This document shows positions 24,801-33,644 of a stretch of 64,000 nt of DNA, one piece after another. This DNA comes from Bacteroidaceae bacterium. Lineage in GTDB: Bacteria > Bacteroidota > Bacteroidia > Bacteroidales > Bacteroidaceae. The stretch lies in assembly GCA_017469525.1 (NCBI GenBank), contig JAFUGG010000013.1, positions 1-64,000 on the forward strand, written 5' to 3'. The notes under the pieces are model-generated. The model saw only the letters and a program-made list of their open reading frames with translations. It ran no database searches and was not told the DNA's origin. How positions within the stretch are numbered: the first letter of the stretch is position 1; the number at the start of each line of letters is the position of its first letter. A program made the translations under genes and the position numbers.

Positions 24801-26440
24801 AGCGAAGCCTCGACAGTGATGTCTTGATTGAAGCCGGGGAAATCGGCGAAGTCATCGTTGCGGTAGCCACCAACAAAGTAGCCGAACTTGTCAACACCAC
24901 CATGTTTGTAGAGTGAGATACCCGTACCGGCATCGGAACCGTTACGTCCGCTAAAGATGGCAGCCCATCCGTTGTCGGAGTAGCCTTGGAACTTGGTTCC
25001 AACCTCTGTTTGTGCATTAGCGATGTAGGGCAGCGTGAACACGTTCTCGCGTGCTGCACCGGTACTCTCGATGTATGCAAGCGGGCTGTAAGTGTGGTTG
25101 TCAGTATTGTCAATTTCGAAGATGCTTGAGTCGTATTCCTCTACGATGGGCACGCTCTCAATCTTGAGGTCGGCAAAGCTGAAAGAGAATGCGGGGTTGT
25201 GGCTACCGTCGTCAACAACACCGAACTGGATTGCGAGAACGCAGAAGTCAGTTGTTGCCACAAACTGCAAGGTGTATTCCTTGTTTGTCGTCGCGGTGTT
25301 GGGCAGTGGTGCTACAGCAAGGATATTGCCACCAATGGTTGTGCCTCTTTCCTGTCGACCAAAATCTTCTATATCCATTACCATGAATGGCAATGTCGTG
25401 AATTGGGTTTTGCTTCCCCAAGAGAACCATTCGGCACTAGTATACTTAAATGTCAGCTTGTAGGTGCCGCCTGGGGTTAAGCCATCAATCTTCTTGCTCT
25501 GGTAAGGTTCCCAGTCACCCGCGCCTTCGTAGGGATTAACGGTGTTGACTCCGGCGTCATAGGTGAACCTGTTGAAGGTGTTCGCGTATCCAAAGCGGCA
25601 ATGCCAACCACCGTTAGGATTGCTCGTTTCGTTGTAGTTGGTCATGTTCTTGTAGTTGGCAGACGTCGTGATTTCCACAGGCTGGGTAGAGCCAATGTTC
25701 TTCCAGGCACCGTCAACGTACTTGTACTCGCAGTTGTCGCTGTTGAGGATGACGAGCTTGCCTTCATAGGTTGTTACGCTTTCCAGGTCGTTGACAGCGT
25801 CCATGACGCCCCACTTCTCGTACTGACCCTTGTTGTTGTAGGCGTAGATGTCGCCATTCAGGTAGTCCTTGATGAAGGGTTCCGTGCCACCGTAGTAGTG
25901 AGCGGCATTGGCAACAACCTTTAGCTTAGGAGCACTGGGCACAACGGGTTCGACTACAGGGTCAGGATCTTCACCAGGAGTGTACTCCACGACGATAGTT
26001 TTTACCTCAAAATTGTTTGTTGTGGTGAAAGTTACAGAAGAAGGAGTTGTACCTTCCTCAGGTGTCCAAGTTCCAGTAGAATTGGATGCACTGTAAGTGC
26101 CAGATGGCGCACCCACGTTGTTGCGCTGGCCGGACTTTGCAATTGTGAAGGTAACTTTTGTGATAGTGGTGCCAGTGGTGGCAGCAGCTATAGTAAATGA
26201 TTCCGCCCCAGAAAAGGGAATGCTAGCTGTGTTGACTTTTTGGCTTCCTTCGCCATCAAATGTTACTGCCACATAGTAGGGCGATGCCTTCCATGTGTAG
26301 GGCGTAGTGACAATCTGAGCCTCAACGCCAGTACCTCCCAGTTTTTGCCACAATACGCTTGCATCAAACGTGACCTCGTCAGCGAATAGCTGTCCGAAGC
26401 CAAGCACAAGCGAAGCGAGAATTAATAAATGTTTCTTCAT
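21857..26440 (-). CDS. 1527-aa secreted multidomain protein, T9SS cargo
   Basis: An extracellular or surface protein of unknown catalytic function. It has a signal peptide (1-20, GQLFA), a beta-rich N-terminal third with Ser/Thr-rich repeats, a bacterial Ig-like (Big2) domain near 655-720 (FTWTSSDESIATVAADG), and a sugar-binding jelly-roll-like region with MPAAHDDAPCEYYINGT. A module with ECWLYNVGAGQFLAGSNDWG...RYLGMTEDE looks like a ricin-type or carbohydrate-binding repeat, and a further beta domain has LPAGQYIVECTGYYRDG. The C-terminal tail is YNVAGQRLQKM...GGKKVLK (T9SS type A). No glycosidase signature was recognised; an adhesin or polysaccharide-binding scaffold is likely. A perfect promoter lies upstream. 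Confidence 0.8.
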   Translation of the reverse strand: MKKHLLILASLVLGFGQLFADEVTFDASVLWQKLGGTGVEAQIVTTPYTWKASPYYVAVTFDGEGSQKVNTASIPFSGAESFTIAAATTGTTITKVTFTIAKSGQRNNVGAPSGTYSASNSTGTWTPEEGTTPSSVTFTTTNNFEVKTIVVEYTPGEDPDPVVEPVVPSAPKLKVVANAAHYYGGTEPFIKDYLNGDIYAYNNKGQYEKWGVMDAVNDLESVTTYEGKLVILNSDNCEYKYVDGAWKNIGSTQPVEITTSANYKNMTNYNETSNPNGGWHCRFGYANTFNRFTYDAGVNTVNPYEGAGDWEPYQSKKIDGLTPGGTYKLTFKYTSAEWFSWGSKTQFTTLPFMVMDIEDFGRQERGTTIGGNILAVAPLPNTATTNKEYTLQFVATTDFCVLAIQFGVVDDGSHNPAFSFSFADLKIESVPIVEEYDSSIFEIDNTDNHTYSPLAYIESTGAARENVFTLPYIANAQTEVGTKFQGYSDNGWAAIFSGRNGSDAGTGISLYKHGGVDKFGYFVGGYRNDDFADFPGFNQDITVEASLSGLVVNGGEKVETGRTEFNASTRAISLFANPEWDNAFRGRIYYCTIKEGEETKYDFKPVMRNDGVFGYYDTASKIFVQPLLNYNGYGYGLLEDGSYIYFPKEDRTVFVGFTEKFEPTVQNIETTPSFTWTSSDESIATVAADGTVTGVARGTVTITATDANSSWVASYVLTVEPAVVAADNIEVWDGTSDAILGSIRIGGDQYKPAYTMTFDSGHGFGDGNTSNPNYNVIAGVPTNDENDKAWYEKEFIMTNVPGEIWSYNNTVLPNGWPENPGEVYVRRYFKAQGELPTQLYMPAAHDDAPCEYYINGTLVWSRTGTEPGVNGWYEDEVVKLTSEQRALIKTDGTVNVFAYHVHQNWGGRYADGGIYGNSMAENSPSARFENNENRLRLVSAIAQAEKVTGIDADVLAYAKNISNSQLQDVGRALGLVRYELRKALSPRHNYEMASAEPADNLECWLYNVGAGQFLAGSNDWGTHASLDYNISAWPMILRANSSGENRFAIQTNLPNGVRGGNDGLGHNGYVDCGYGDDFTTNEGWAWTFEAIGDGNYRIIQSGTDRYLGMTEDERYQVDTDKTGADNPYNHWKVITREQFEALAAAATPENPADVSYYIHQNTFSQNDFDGNDKGAANADLNDSKWERNAGSIWNWKGNNANGDYVYEMWNTAGTGKVYLKQTIEGLPAGQYIVECTGYYRDGTWEDAIAGNARKLAYLYAGSEENSVELPNILEGANQGAGYGRLHSETMIADGCAQAPRFFKLGAYTVQAPVVTVGNDGKLEIGVYRDAEDVKEKDWIVLDNFRLYRIGQAVTIGDALYATYVAPADVDFSGSEVSAFAAQTKEDYVHLEPVTTVPAGTAVVVKADAAGTYAINGTTRASLGTENELIAATADVTADGTQYILSKEDEGVGFYKATTGSTINAGKGYLVIEGSAGVKGFYGFDEDATGINVVEIANENAPVYNVAGQRLQKMQKGINIVGGKKVLK

Positions 26441-26491
26441 ACTTGTAATATTTAGTTAATAAAATAGGTTAATTTTATACATATTCTGCCT

Positions 26492-26523
26492 CAAAGTTAT
26501 ACAATTATTGAATACGATGCAAA
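26492..26523 (-). promoter_or_regulatory. Consensus promoter of the 1527-aa protein gene
   Basis: Minus strand: TTTG (26520-26523), 20 bp, TAACTTTG (26492-26499); transcription starts near 26487, giving a leader of about 45 nt. Confidence 0.8.
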
Positions 26524-26582
26524 CTTTTCTTTGTTTTTTTTGCGCTTTATGTCAAAATTGCCAGGGGGAAAGGATGTTTAAG

Positions 26583-26630
26583 TGCAAAAAGTAAGCCCTC
26601 TTGCATCATGCGAAATGTGCAAGAGGGCTT
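26583..26630 (-). terminator. Terminator of asd
   Basis: A 13-bp perfect stem, AAGCCCTCTTGCA (26593-26605) with TGCAAGAGGGCTT (26618-26630), with an A-run at 26586-26590 that gives Ts on the minus strand, 25 bp after the asd stop. Confidence 0.85.
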
Positions 26631-26654
26631 GATGGGGTGTATTAACATACCTTA

Positions 26655-27749
26655 TTATATATTACCTACCTTGATGAGGTACTCGGCAATCTGTACGGCG
26701 TTGAGTGCGGCGCCTTTCTTTATCTGGTCGCTGACGAGCCAGAATGTGATGCCGTTGGGATTGGCAAGGTCCTTCCTGACACGGCCTACGAAGACATCGT
26801 CGCAGCCTTCGTGGAAGAGAGGCATGGGGTAGGGAAGTCCGGACCCTTCCAAACCTCCCCTTAAAGGGGAGGCTTCCTTTGTTGAAGCTTCGACTGTTTT
26901 CTCCCCCTTTAAGGGGGAGTTAGAGGGGGTCTTCCTGTCTTCCAGCTGCAATCCCTTGCCTTGGCGGACGGCTTGCTGGAACTCTTCTACGCTGACGGGA
27001 CGTTCTGTCTCTGCCCAGACGCTTTCGCTGTGGCAGCGGAGACTGGGCACGCGGACGCACATGGCGCTGACTTCGCAGTCCGTGTGCATGATTTTCTTCG
27101 TCTCGTTGTACATCTTCATCTCCTCCTTCGTGTAGCCGTTGTCGCAGAAGACGTCAATCTGCGGTATGACGTTGAAGGCGAGCTGATAGGCAAACTTCTC
27201 GACTGTGGGCTTCTCGCCTGCAAGGACTTGGCGGTACTGTTCGTAGAGCTCTGCCATTGCCGCTGCTCCGGCTCCGCTGGCAGCCTGGTAGCTGGCGACG
27301 TGTACGCGCTTGATGTGCGACAGGTTCTCGAGTGCCTGCAGTGCGACTACCATCATGATGGTGGTGCAGTTGGGGTTGGCGATGATGCCACGCGGGCGGT
27401 TGAGTGCGTCCTCGGCATTGCATTCGGGCACCACCAGGGGCACGTCCTCGTCCATGCGGAAAGCGCTGGAATTGTCTATCATCACGGCTCCATGCTTCGT
27501 GATGGTCTCGGCAAACTCCTTGCTCGTGCCGCCTCCGGCACTGGTGAAGGCAATGTCCACGCCTCGGAAGTCGTCGTTATGCTGCAGGAGCTTCACTTCA
27601 ATCTCCTTGCCTCGGAATGTGTATTTACGTCCTGCACTGCGTTGGCTGCCGAACAGCAGCAGTTCGTCAATGGGGAAATTTCTCTCGTTGAGCACTCGCA
27701 GGAACTCCTGTCCTACGGCACCGCTTGCACCTACTATTGCAACTCTCAT
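26655..27749 (-). CDS. asd: Aspartate-semialdehyde dehydrogenase (Asd)
   Basis: Reduces aspartyl phosphate to aspartate semialdehyde with NADPH, feeding threonine, methionine, lysine and diaminopimelate synthesis. It is 364 aa, about 30 longer than the family norm. Motifs: [14 protein letters not shown] (NADP binding), [10 protein letters not shown], the catalytic Cys in NPNCTTIMM, and the later active-site segment with [10 protein letters not shown]. The extra length is an insert between QLED and [12 protein letters not shown], encoded by a pair of GC-rich mini-palindromes (26841-26932) as [11 protein letters not shown]...[11 protein letters not shown], next to the conserved [11 protein letters not shown]. 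Another copy of the palindrome lies just upstream of the ATG (27751-27786). Confidence 0.95.
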   Translation of the reverse strand: MRVAIVGASGAVGQEFLRVLNERNFPIDELLLFGSQRSAGRKYTFRGKEIEVKLLQHNDDFRGVDIAFTSAGGGTSKEFAETITKHGAVMIDNSSAFRMDEDVPLVVPECNAEDALNRPRGIIANPNCTTIMMVVALQALENLSHIKRVHVASYQAASGAGAAAMAELYEQYRQVLAGEKPTVEKFAYQLAFNVIPQIDVFCDNGYTKEEMKMYNETKKIMHTDCEVSAMCVRVPSLRCHSESVWAETERPVSVEEFQQAVRQGKGLQLEDRKTPSNSPLKGEKTVEASTKEASPLRGGLEGSGLPYPMPLFHEGCDDVFVGRVRKDLANPNGITFWLVSDQIKKGAALNAVQIAEYLIKVGNI

Positions 27750-27750
27750 A

Positions 27751-27786
27751 AAGCCTCCTCCAAACCTCCCCCATCAAGGGAGAAGT
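27751..27786. repeat. GC-rich mini-palindrome upstream of asd
   Basis: A CCTCCTCCAAACCTCCCC-CATCA-AGGGAGAAG unit between the asd ATG and its promoter, within the 5' leader of the transcript. It could fold near the ribosome-binding region. Confidence 0.7.
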
Positions 27787-27822
27787 TTTTTATTATTTAT
27801 GTTAATAATTTATTTGCGGGTG

Positions 27823-27830
27823 CAAAGGTA
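27823..27830 (-). promoter_or_regulatory. -7 box for asd
   Basis: TACCTTTG on the minus strand; the -33 region is weak (CTTT at 27851-27854). A 7-bp repeat (AAGTTTA type, 27838-27870) overlaps the spacer. Confidence 0.5.
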
Positions 27831-28102
27831 CGATAAAAAGTTCAAAGTTTAAAGTTTAGTGTTTAAAGTTTTTTGCTTTGGCGGATGTTTTTGACAAATG
27901 TCAAAGGTTGCGGGGCGTTTTTCCTGCTTGTCTTGGCCGGAAGGCAACACACTATTTTACATAGGTAAGGAGTGGCAGAATGTAAGGTAAATGCACCATA
28001 TCTGTGTCAGAATGTCAGAAATTGCACACTATGAAACAGGCCGAAAAAGGGCATTTATTACGGCGAATCGTCCCACTCGGCATGGGTCTTTGGTCAAGGT
28101 AC

Positions 28103-28128
28103 TATAGTTCTTTGGCCAAAGAACTATA
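28103..28128. repeat. 26-bp perfect palindrome
   Basis: TATAGTTCTTT (28103-28113), GGCC, AAAGAACTATA (28118-28128): no unpaired base. A half copy, CTATAGTTCTTTTGG, follows near 28146-28160. It could be an operator for a dimeric regulator or a dispersed palindrome. Confidence 0.8.
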
Positions 28129-28561
28129 CTTCATGAGCGAATCCCCTATAGTTCTTTTGGTGTTTCTTGCAGACGAAAAAGTGTGCAAAAAACGATAAAA
28201 TAGCCGGAAATGACATGTCTAGATGGCAATTTGGCGATTCTCAACTCATCACCCAACATTCTCGATTATAAAATTCCCATTTAAAATCAGACGGTTACAA
28301 AACGCTTTCGTTCTAAGCGCATCAAATTGCCTCAGGGGTCATAAAGTGCCACCCGGACGATTTTAAGCGATTCTGACGCATTTCCGAAAATTGCTGGTGT
28401 AAGCAAAAAACTGAAATTAGTAGCAAAATGTCATATTTAGAAAAGCAATAAATCCCTGGATTAATTCCGGTCGGATTCTTGCGCTCCAGTAGGTAATCTT
28501 TGATGCTTTAGCACAAAGGCGCGCTGTTAAGATGCGGAGCAGGCGCAGGTGCAGGCTGAGT

Positions 28562-28645
28562 CAACTCCGTCCGAACAGAGTTGTTGCGGGATTGCAAATC
28601 CCTATATTACCTCCGGCCGGATTACAAATCCGTCCGAACGGAGGA
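28562..28645. repeat. Compound hairpin element upstream of the antiporter gene
   Basis: Three nested or adjacent stems: CAACTC/GAGTTG (28562-28582), GGATTGCAAATCC (28589-28601), and CCTCCG...CGGAGG enclosing GGATTACAAATCC (28610-28644). The GTCCGAAC word occurs twice. It ends 27 bp before the -33 box of the antiporter gene. It resembles a dispersed Bacteroidales palindromic repeat but only one copy is in this window. Confidence 0.65.
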
Positions 28646-28671
28646 ATTGAAAAGAAAAAGCAGGTTTTCCT

Positions 28672-28702
28672 TTTGTATTTCCCTCGTTTTTTCGTAACTT
28701 TG
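28672..28702 (+). promoter_or_regulatory. Promoter of the antiporter-protease gene
   Basis: TTTG (28672-28675), 19 bp, TAACTTTG (28695-28702); transcription starts near 28708, 24 bp before the ATG at 28732. Confidence 0.75.
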
Positions 28703-28731
28703 CTCCCGATTTATATAATAATGTGCAACAA

Positions 28732-31700
28732 ATGATGTTATTCAGTCTCCTGCAAGCCGTTCCTACTACGGCTCTCATCACCGACCCTACTTGGAGTTTC
28801 TCGGTGGTGCTGGCCATCATTCTGTTTGCACCATTGCTGTTCCGGAGGCTTCGCATTCCGCCAGTGGTGGGACTCATCATTGCAGGCATCCTCGTCGGTC
28901 AGTACGGCTTCAACCTACTGGCACATGACCGCTCGTTCGAGCTCTTCGGACAGGTGGGCATTTACTACATCATGTTCCTTGCCGGCCTTGAGCTTGAGAT
29001 GGGAAGCGTGGAGCTGTACGGTCGGAAGGGCTTCAGCTTCGGCATCCTCACCTTTTCGATACCCTTCGTCCTGGGCATTGCCACGAGTGTCTGGCTGCTT
29101 GGCTTCGGACTCTCCACCAGCCTCCTGCTGGCCTGCATCTATGCCAGCCATACGCTCGTGACGTATCCAATCGTGGGACGCTACGGCCTGAACCGTCACA
29201 GGTCGGTGGTTGTCAGCGTAGTCGCCACAGCCATCGCCCTCTTCGTTGCCCTGCTTGTCCTGGCATTGGTGGTGGGTGGCCAGAGTCCTGACACATCTTG
29301 GGCCACCTGGCTTCTCTTTGGCCTGAAGTGCGCCCTCTATGTCACCTTCGCCATACTGGTGTTCCCCCGCGTGGGCCGCTGGTTCCTGCGTCGCTATGAA
29401 GACGGCGTCATGCAGTTCATCTTCATCCTGACGCTCGTCTTCCTCAGTGCTTCGCTGGCGAAGATGGTGGGGCTGGAAGGCCTGCTCGGAGCGTTCCTCG
29501 CCGGCTTGATTGTCAACCGTCTCATTCCCAAGACGAGTCCCTTGATGTCGCGTCTCGAGTTCGTTGGCAACGCGCTCTTCATTCCGTACTTCCTGATAGG
29601 TGTCGGTATGATAATCGACATCGGCATCTTGGTCCGTCATCCCGAAACGTTTTGGCTGATAGCGGTCATGGTTGTGACGGGTACGCTCTCCAAGCTGATA
29701 GCTTCCGCCATCATGGCTTGGACGATGGGTGAGGGCCGGAACAGCATGTGGCTGATGTTCGGTCTGACCAATGCCCATGCAGCAGGAGCCCTCGCTATCG
29801 TCACCATCGGCACGGCCCCTGGCGTCGGCCTCATGAACGACGAAGTGCTGGGTGGCACCGTGATGCTCATCCTCTTCAGCTGCCTGATTAGTGCCTTTGC
29901 TACAACCCAAGGGGCTAAGGGACTCGCCTTGAGTGATACTGCGCTCGAGGACAACAGGGGTTCGTATCACGGTAAGTGCCTCATCACCTACAGCCAGGAG
30001 GATAACGTGGACGTGATGACACAGCTTGCCATCCTCATCCGCAACCCCTTCATACCCGACAGCCTCATGGGATTGTGCGTCTCCTATGAAGACCCTTCCA
30101 AACCTTCCCTTAAAGGGCAGGCCTTGGGACACAGGTTGCTGGAGCAGGCACAGATGATAGCCGCAGCTGCCGACGTGCCGATGGCAGTCCTCAACCGCAT
30201 GAGCACGAACATAGCGGGCGGCATCCTCCATACGATGAACGAGTATGACTGCGGCGAGGTCATCGTATGCCTGAACGACAGGACATCCGGCATGCCGAAG
30301 TCCTCGCTGGGAAGCGTGATAGACAACGTCGTCAACGGCACCCACCGCGAAGTGATGGCAGTCCGCAGCATCGTGCCTCCGGGCACCATCAGGCGCGTTG
30401 TTGTTGCCGTTCCCCAGAAAGCCGAATACGAAGTGGGTTTCTACAAATGGCTGGAGCATATCTGCAGAATAGGCGAGGAACTCGACTGCCATCTGGAATA
30501 CCATGCACATGCCGACACAATGCCCTACATAAAAGGATACATGGAGCAGAAGCACAGTCACGTCCGCTCGCATTACTTCGAGATGAACCGATGGATGCAG
30601 TTCCTCAACCTAAGGCACGACATGGGCCTTGGCTGCATGCTTGTCGCCGTGACGGCAAGGCCCGGTTTCATCTCCTATCAGAACAGCTTCGAGGAGCTTC
30701 CCCTGCTCATTCACCGCTACTTCAGCCATACGAGCGTCATGCTTCTATTCCCCGACCAGTGGGGCGAGCCGCAGGAAAGCATCTCCGTCTTCACGCCTAA
30801 CGGCACGGCAGTACAGCGCCAGCCGCGCTCCCTGGGCGGCTTGATACGTCGCCTCTTCTTTACGGCCAGGCGTTCGGCAATGGTCTTGCTGGCACTCACG
30901 TTGCCTATCCTTGCCGCAGCCCAGCGGCCCAGGTTCGACAAGATGTCGCCGATGGTGAGATATGCGGCCATGAATGAATACAAAACGCAAAGTTCAGGAC
31001 TTGGTGGCACTCGCCAGAAGAGCGCTTCCCCAACGGCGGAGCGAGGAGGGAACATGCTTACCCTCATTCAATGCAGCAGCGAAGAGACCCTCAGGCAACA
31101 TGGCTGCCGCATCTATTCAAAGTGGGGAGACATCTATGCAGCCAAGGTCCCCAAGAGAGAACTTGCGGCGCTTTCGCTTCGGAAGGAAGTGACGCGCATC
31201 GAAAGTGGCAGGGTTTGCGATGCCCAGACCGACACGTCGGCCATCATCACACGTTCCGACCTCCTTCGTACGGCCACTCCTTATCGCTCGTCCTATACGG
31301 GAAAGGGTGTCGTGGTGGGTGTGATGGACATCGGTTTCGACCTGACCAATCCCTCCTTCTACAGCCGCGACCTCAGCTCCTATCGCATCAAGTCATTCTG
31401 GGACATGCTCGACTACGAAGGACAAGGCGACGAGGTAGATATGGAGCTGCCCGTCGGAGCAGCCTATACCTCGGAGGAAAGCATCCTGCGCAAGGCATGC
31501 TCCTCCGACAGCAGGCTGCAATATCATGGGTCGCATACGGCCACAACAGCAGCAGGCAGCGGGTACGACTCTCCCTACATCGGCATGGCACCCGATGCCG
31601 ACATCTGTCTCGTTTCGAATGCAGTCTCGGACGACAAGGAGCTGGTGCCCGATTCGCTGTGGGACATGTATGGTCCGGTCATTGACATGCTGGGCTTTGA

Positions 31701-32994
31701 ATACATCTTCCGCTATGCCGATCAGGTGAACAAGCCCTGCGTCATCAGCTTCAGCGAAGGCTCCCACGAGGACCTGTGGGGCGAGGCACAACTCTTTGGC
31801 ACCGTGCTCGACAGCCTGGTTCGCCCGGGGCGCATCATCTGCACTGCAGCCGGCAACCAGAGCATCTACTATACCTACATGCAGAAACCCGTCGGGAAGG
31901 AGCGTTCCGCATCGCTCATCTCGCCTTCCGGCAACACAACGTATATGTTGCTTCGTAGCCGTGGCGACTTCAACCTGCAGCTCGACTTCATGCAGTCTCC
32001 CACCGAGAAACTCTTGAATTATGAAGTCTCGCTCGACGACATCCTTGCCACTGAGGACAGCCTCCTCGTCGATACCGTCACGGCAGGCGGCCTCACGTTC
32101 GAACTCATCTTCGGCACTTATGACTGCTGCTACGACGATAGTCAGCTTGCCACCGACGTCGTGATAAACAAGATAGGCAAAGGCAACATCCTCTCCGTGC
32201 AGATGGGTATAGGCGTAAGCGGCAAGGAGGCAGAGGTGGAAGTCTTTCAGGAGATAGGGCACCTCAGCAAACAGACCATTTATCCCGACTATCAGGATGC
32301 CGAGAAGACCCATAACATCCTCTTCCCTGCCACCGACCCCAACGTCATCTGCGTCGGAGCAACAGCCTACAGGACTGGCTTCACGGATGCCGACGGCAAT
32401 TGGGTGAAGAAGGACTGGGGCAGAAATGGCGAAGTGGGAGAATACAGCAGCCGAGGCCCCACGCTCGCCGGTCACGTCAAGCCAGAAGTGCTTGCACCTG
32501 GCACCAATATCGTGGCTGCCTTCAATAGCTACTATGCTGAGCACAATCCGGGCGATGCAATGGCAAGCTATGACGTGGCCCGCTATACTTTCCGCGACCG
32601 CAACTACTCATGGTCTTCGCAGGCAGGAACCAGCATGGCATGTCCCATAGCAGCCGGCATCATAGCCCAATGGCTCGAGGCCGTTCCCACCCTGACCAGA
32701 GAACAAGTCATAGAAGCCTTTAAGGCCACCTGCCGACGCCACGACCCTTCGCTCGTCTACCCAAACAATGACTATGGCTACGGCGAGATAGACGCTGAGG
32801 CAGGACTCATGTACCTGCTGGAACATCCTGATGGAATAGCCTCTCCCAAACCCTCCCCTGAAGGGGAGGACTTAAAGTCTCACCCTTCAGGGGGAGATTT
32901 AGAGGAGGCTTATGACCTCAACGGGCGTAAATTGTCAAATCGCCAAATGTTTCAGGGCATCAAAATAACAAAAGGAAAAAAGTTTTTGAGATGA
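28732..32994 (+). CDS. In-frame fusion: CPA2 cation/proton antiporter plus subtilisin-like T9SS protease
   Basis: One 1420-codon frame joins two proteins that are normally separate. Residues 1 to about 400 are a CPA2 Na+(K+)/H+ antiporter membrane domain ([40 protein letters not shown]), followed by a universal-stress-like cytoplasmic tail to about residue 710; this is a complete antiporter length. A signal-peptide-like segment ([19 protein letters not shown], 30868-30924) then leads into an S8 protease with triad Asp (MDIG, codon 31327), His (HGSHT, codon 31525) and Ser (GTSMA, codon 32632) and the T9SS tail [14 protein letters not shown]...KGKKFLR. No stop lies between the halves. A TTG at 30841 could start a separate protease. 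GTG 28723 is an alternative gene start. Mini-palindromes lie inside both halves (30090-30126, 32839-32910). Confidence 0.85.
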   Translation: MMLFSLLQAVPTTALITDPTWSFSVVLAIILFAPLLFRRLRIPPVVGLIIAGILVGQYGFNLLAHDRSFELFGQVGIYYIMFLAGLELEMGSVELYGRKGFSFGILTFSIPFVLGIATSVWLLGFGLSTSLLLACIYASHTLVTYPIVGRYGLNRHRSVVVSVVATAIALFVALLVLALVVGGQSPDTSWATWLLFGLKCALYVTFAILVFPRVGRWFLRRYEDGVMQFIFILTLVFLSASLAKMVGLEGLLGAFLAGLIVNRLIPKTSPLMSRLEFVGNALFIPYFLIGVGMIIDIGILVRHPETFWLIAVMVVTGTLSKLIASAIMAWTMGEGRNSMWLMFGLTNAHAAGALAIVTIGTAPGVGLMNDEVLGGTVMLILFSCLISAFATTQGAKGLALSDTALEDNRGSYHGKCLITYSQEDNVDVMTQLAILIRNPFIPDSLMGLCVSYEDPSKPSLKGQALGHRLLEQAQMIAAAADVPMAVLNRMSTNIAGGILHTMNEYDCGEVIVCLNDRTSGMPKSSLGSVIDNVVNGTHREVMAVRSIVPPGTIRRVVVAVPQKAEYEVGFYKWLEHICRIGEELDCHLEYHAHADTMPYIKGYMEQKHSHVRSHYFEMNRWMQFLNLRHDMGLGCMLVAVTARPGFISYQNSFEELPLLIHRYFSHTSVMLLFPDQWGEPQESISVFTPNGTAVQRQPRSLGGLIRRLFFTARRSAMVLLALTLPILAAAQRPRFDKMSPMVRYAAMNEYKTQSSGLGGTRQKSASPTAERGGNMLTLIQCSSEETLRQHGCRIYSKWGDIYAAKVPKRELAALSLRKEVTRIESGRVCDAQTDTSAIITRSDLLRTATPYRSSYTGKGVVVGVMDIGFDLTNPSFYSRDLSSYRIKSFWDMLDYEGQGDEVDMELPVGAAYTSEESILRKACSSDSRLQYHGSHTATTAAGSGYDSPYIGMAPDADICLVSNAVSDDKELVPDSLWDMYGPVIDMLGFEYIFRYADQVNKPCVISFSEGSHEDLWGEAQLFGTVLDSLVRPGRIICTAAGNQSIYYTYMQKPVGKERSASLISPSGNTTYMLLRSRGDFNLQLDFMQSPTEKLLNYEVSLDDILATEDSLLVDTVTAGGLTFELIFGTYDCCYDDSQLATDVVINKIGKGNILSVQMGIGVSGKEAEVEVFQEIGHLSKQTIYPDYQDAEKTHNILFPATDPNVICVGATAYRTGFTDADGNWVKKDWGRNGEVGEYSSRGPTLAGHVKPEVLAPGTNIVAAFNSYYAEHNPGDAMASYDVARYTFRDRNYSWSSQAGTSMACPIAAGIIAQWLEAVPTLTREQVIEAFKATCRRHDPSLVYPNNDYGYGEIDAEAGLMYLLEHPDGIASPKPSPEGEDLKSHPSGGDLEEAYDLNGRKLSNRQMFQGIKITKGKKFLR

Positions 32995-33644
32995 TAGAAG
33001 TACGCAACATACGTAAAAGCTTCGGCAGCCTTGAAGTGCTGAAGGGAATCGACCTCCAGATTCAGCGAGGCGAAGTGGTCAGCATCGTCGGACCAAGCGG
33101 TGCGGGTAAGACGACACTCCTGCAGATAATGGGCACCCTGGACCGTGCCGACAGCGGCAGCGTCATCATCGACGGCATTGATGTCATGAAGCTTAGCGAT
33201 GCCAAGCGTTCCACCTTTCGTGGCAAGCACCTGGGGCTTGTCTTCCAATTCCATCAGTTGCTGGCCGAGTTCACGGCACTGGAGAATGTCATGATGCCTG
33301 CTCTCATCTGTGGCACATCATGGCAGCAGGCAAGACGCAGGGCAGAAGAGTTGCTGGCCTTCATGGGACTCTCCCAGCGTGCGTCGCACAAGCCCAGCGA
33401 ACTCTCCGGTGGCGAGAAACAACGTGTGGCTGTCTGCCGTGCTCTTGTCAACAAGCCCGATGTTGTCTTTGCCGACGAGCCCAGCGGTTCGCTCGACAGC
33501 CAGAACAAGCAGGAACTGCACCGCCTGTTCTTCGACCTCCGCGACCAGATGGGCCAGACCTTTGTCATCGTCACACACGACGAACAACTTGCCGACCTTG
33601 CCGACCGCAAGATATGCATGCAGGACGGCAAGATAATTGCTTAA
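32991..33644 (+). CDS. LolD-like ABC transporter ATP-binding protein
   Basis: A 217-aa ATPase of the MacB/LolD/FtsE group. It has Walker [10 protein letters not shown] (around residue 37), signature [11 protein letters not shown], Walker [13 protein letters not shown] and the H-loop VTHDEQ. It would pair with a LolC/E-like permease for lipoprotein release or another export function; none is adjacent. The ATG overlaps the preceding stop (ATGATAG, 32991), so translation is coupled to the antiporter-protease gene. Its stop and that of the convergent sialidase-like gene share the palindrome TTAA at 33641-33644. Confidence 0.88.
   Translation: MIEVRNIRKSFGSLEVLKGIDLQIQRGEVVSIVGPSGAGKTTLLQIMGTLDRADSGSVIIDGIDVMKLSDAKRSTFRGKHLGLVFQFHQLLAEFTALENVMMPALICGTSWQQARRRAEELLAFMGLSQRASHKPSELSGGEKQRVAVCRALVNKPDVVFADEPSGSLDSQNKQELHRLFFDLRDQMGQTFVIVTHDEQLADLADRKICMQDGKIIA

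Larger units (their letters stand above)
27871..28671. other. Long intergenic region with palindromic elements, no gene supported
   Basis: About 800 bp without a convincing gene. It holds a TTTGACA-AA-TGTCAAA dyad near 27889-27905, a 26-bp perfect palindrome at 28103-28128 (centre GGCC, arms TATAGTTCTTT) with a partial copy near 28146-28158, and a compound hairpin element at 28562-28645 just before the antiporter promoter. A 64-codon frame at 28004-28198 lacks family or coding character. The rest is AT-rich and featureless to me. Confidence 0.6.

Noticed and set aside
28004..28198. 64-codon frame in the 28-kb intergenic region
   Set aside because: It contains the 26-bp palindrome, has no family likeness, no promoter and no clear ribosome site.
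28915..30573. 552-codon minus-strand frame opposite the antiporter
   Set aside because: It is antisense to a clear membrane protein; composition is His/Glu-rich as expected from a shadow frame.
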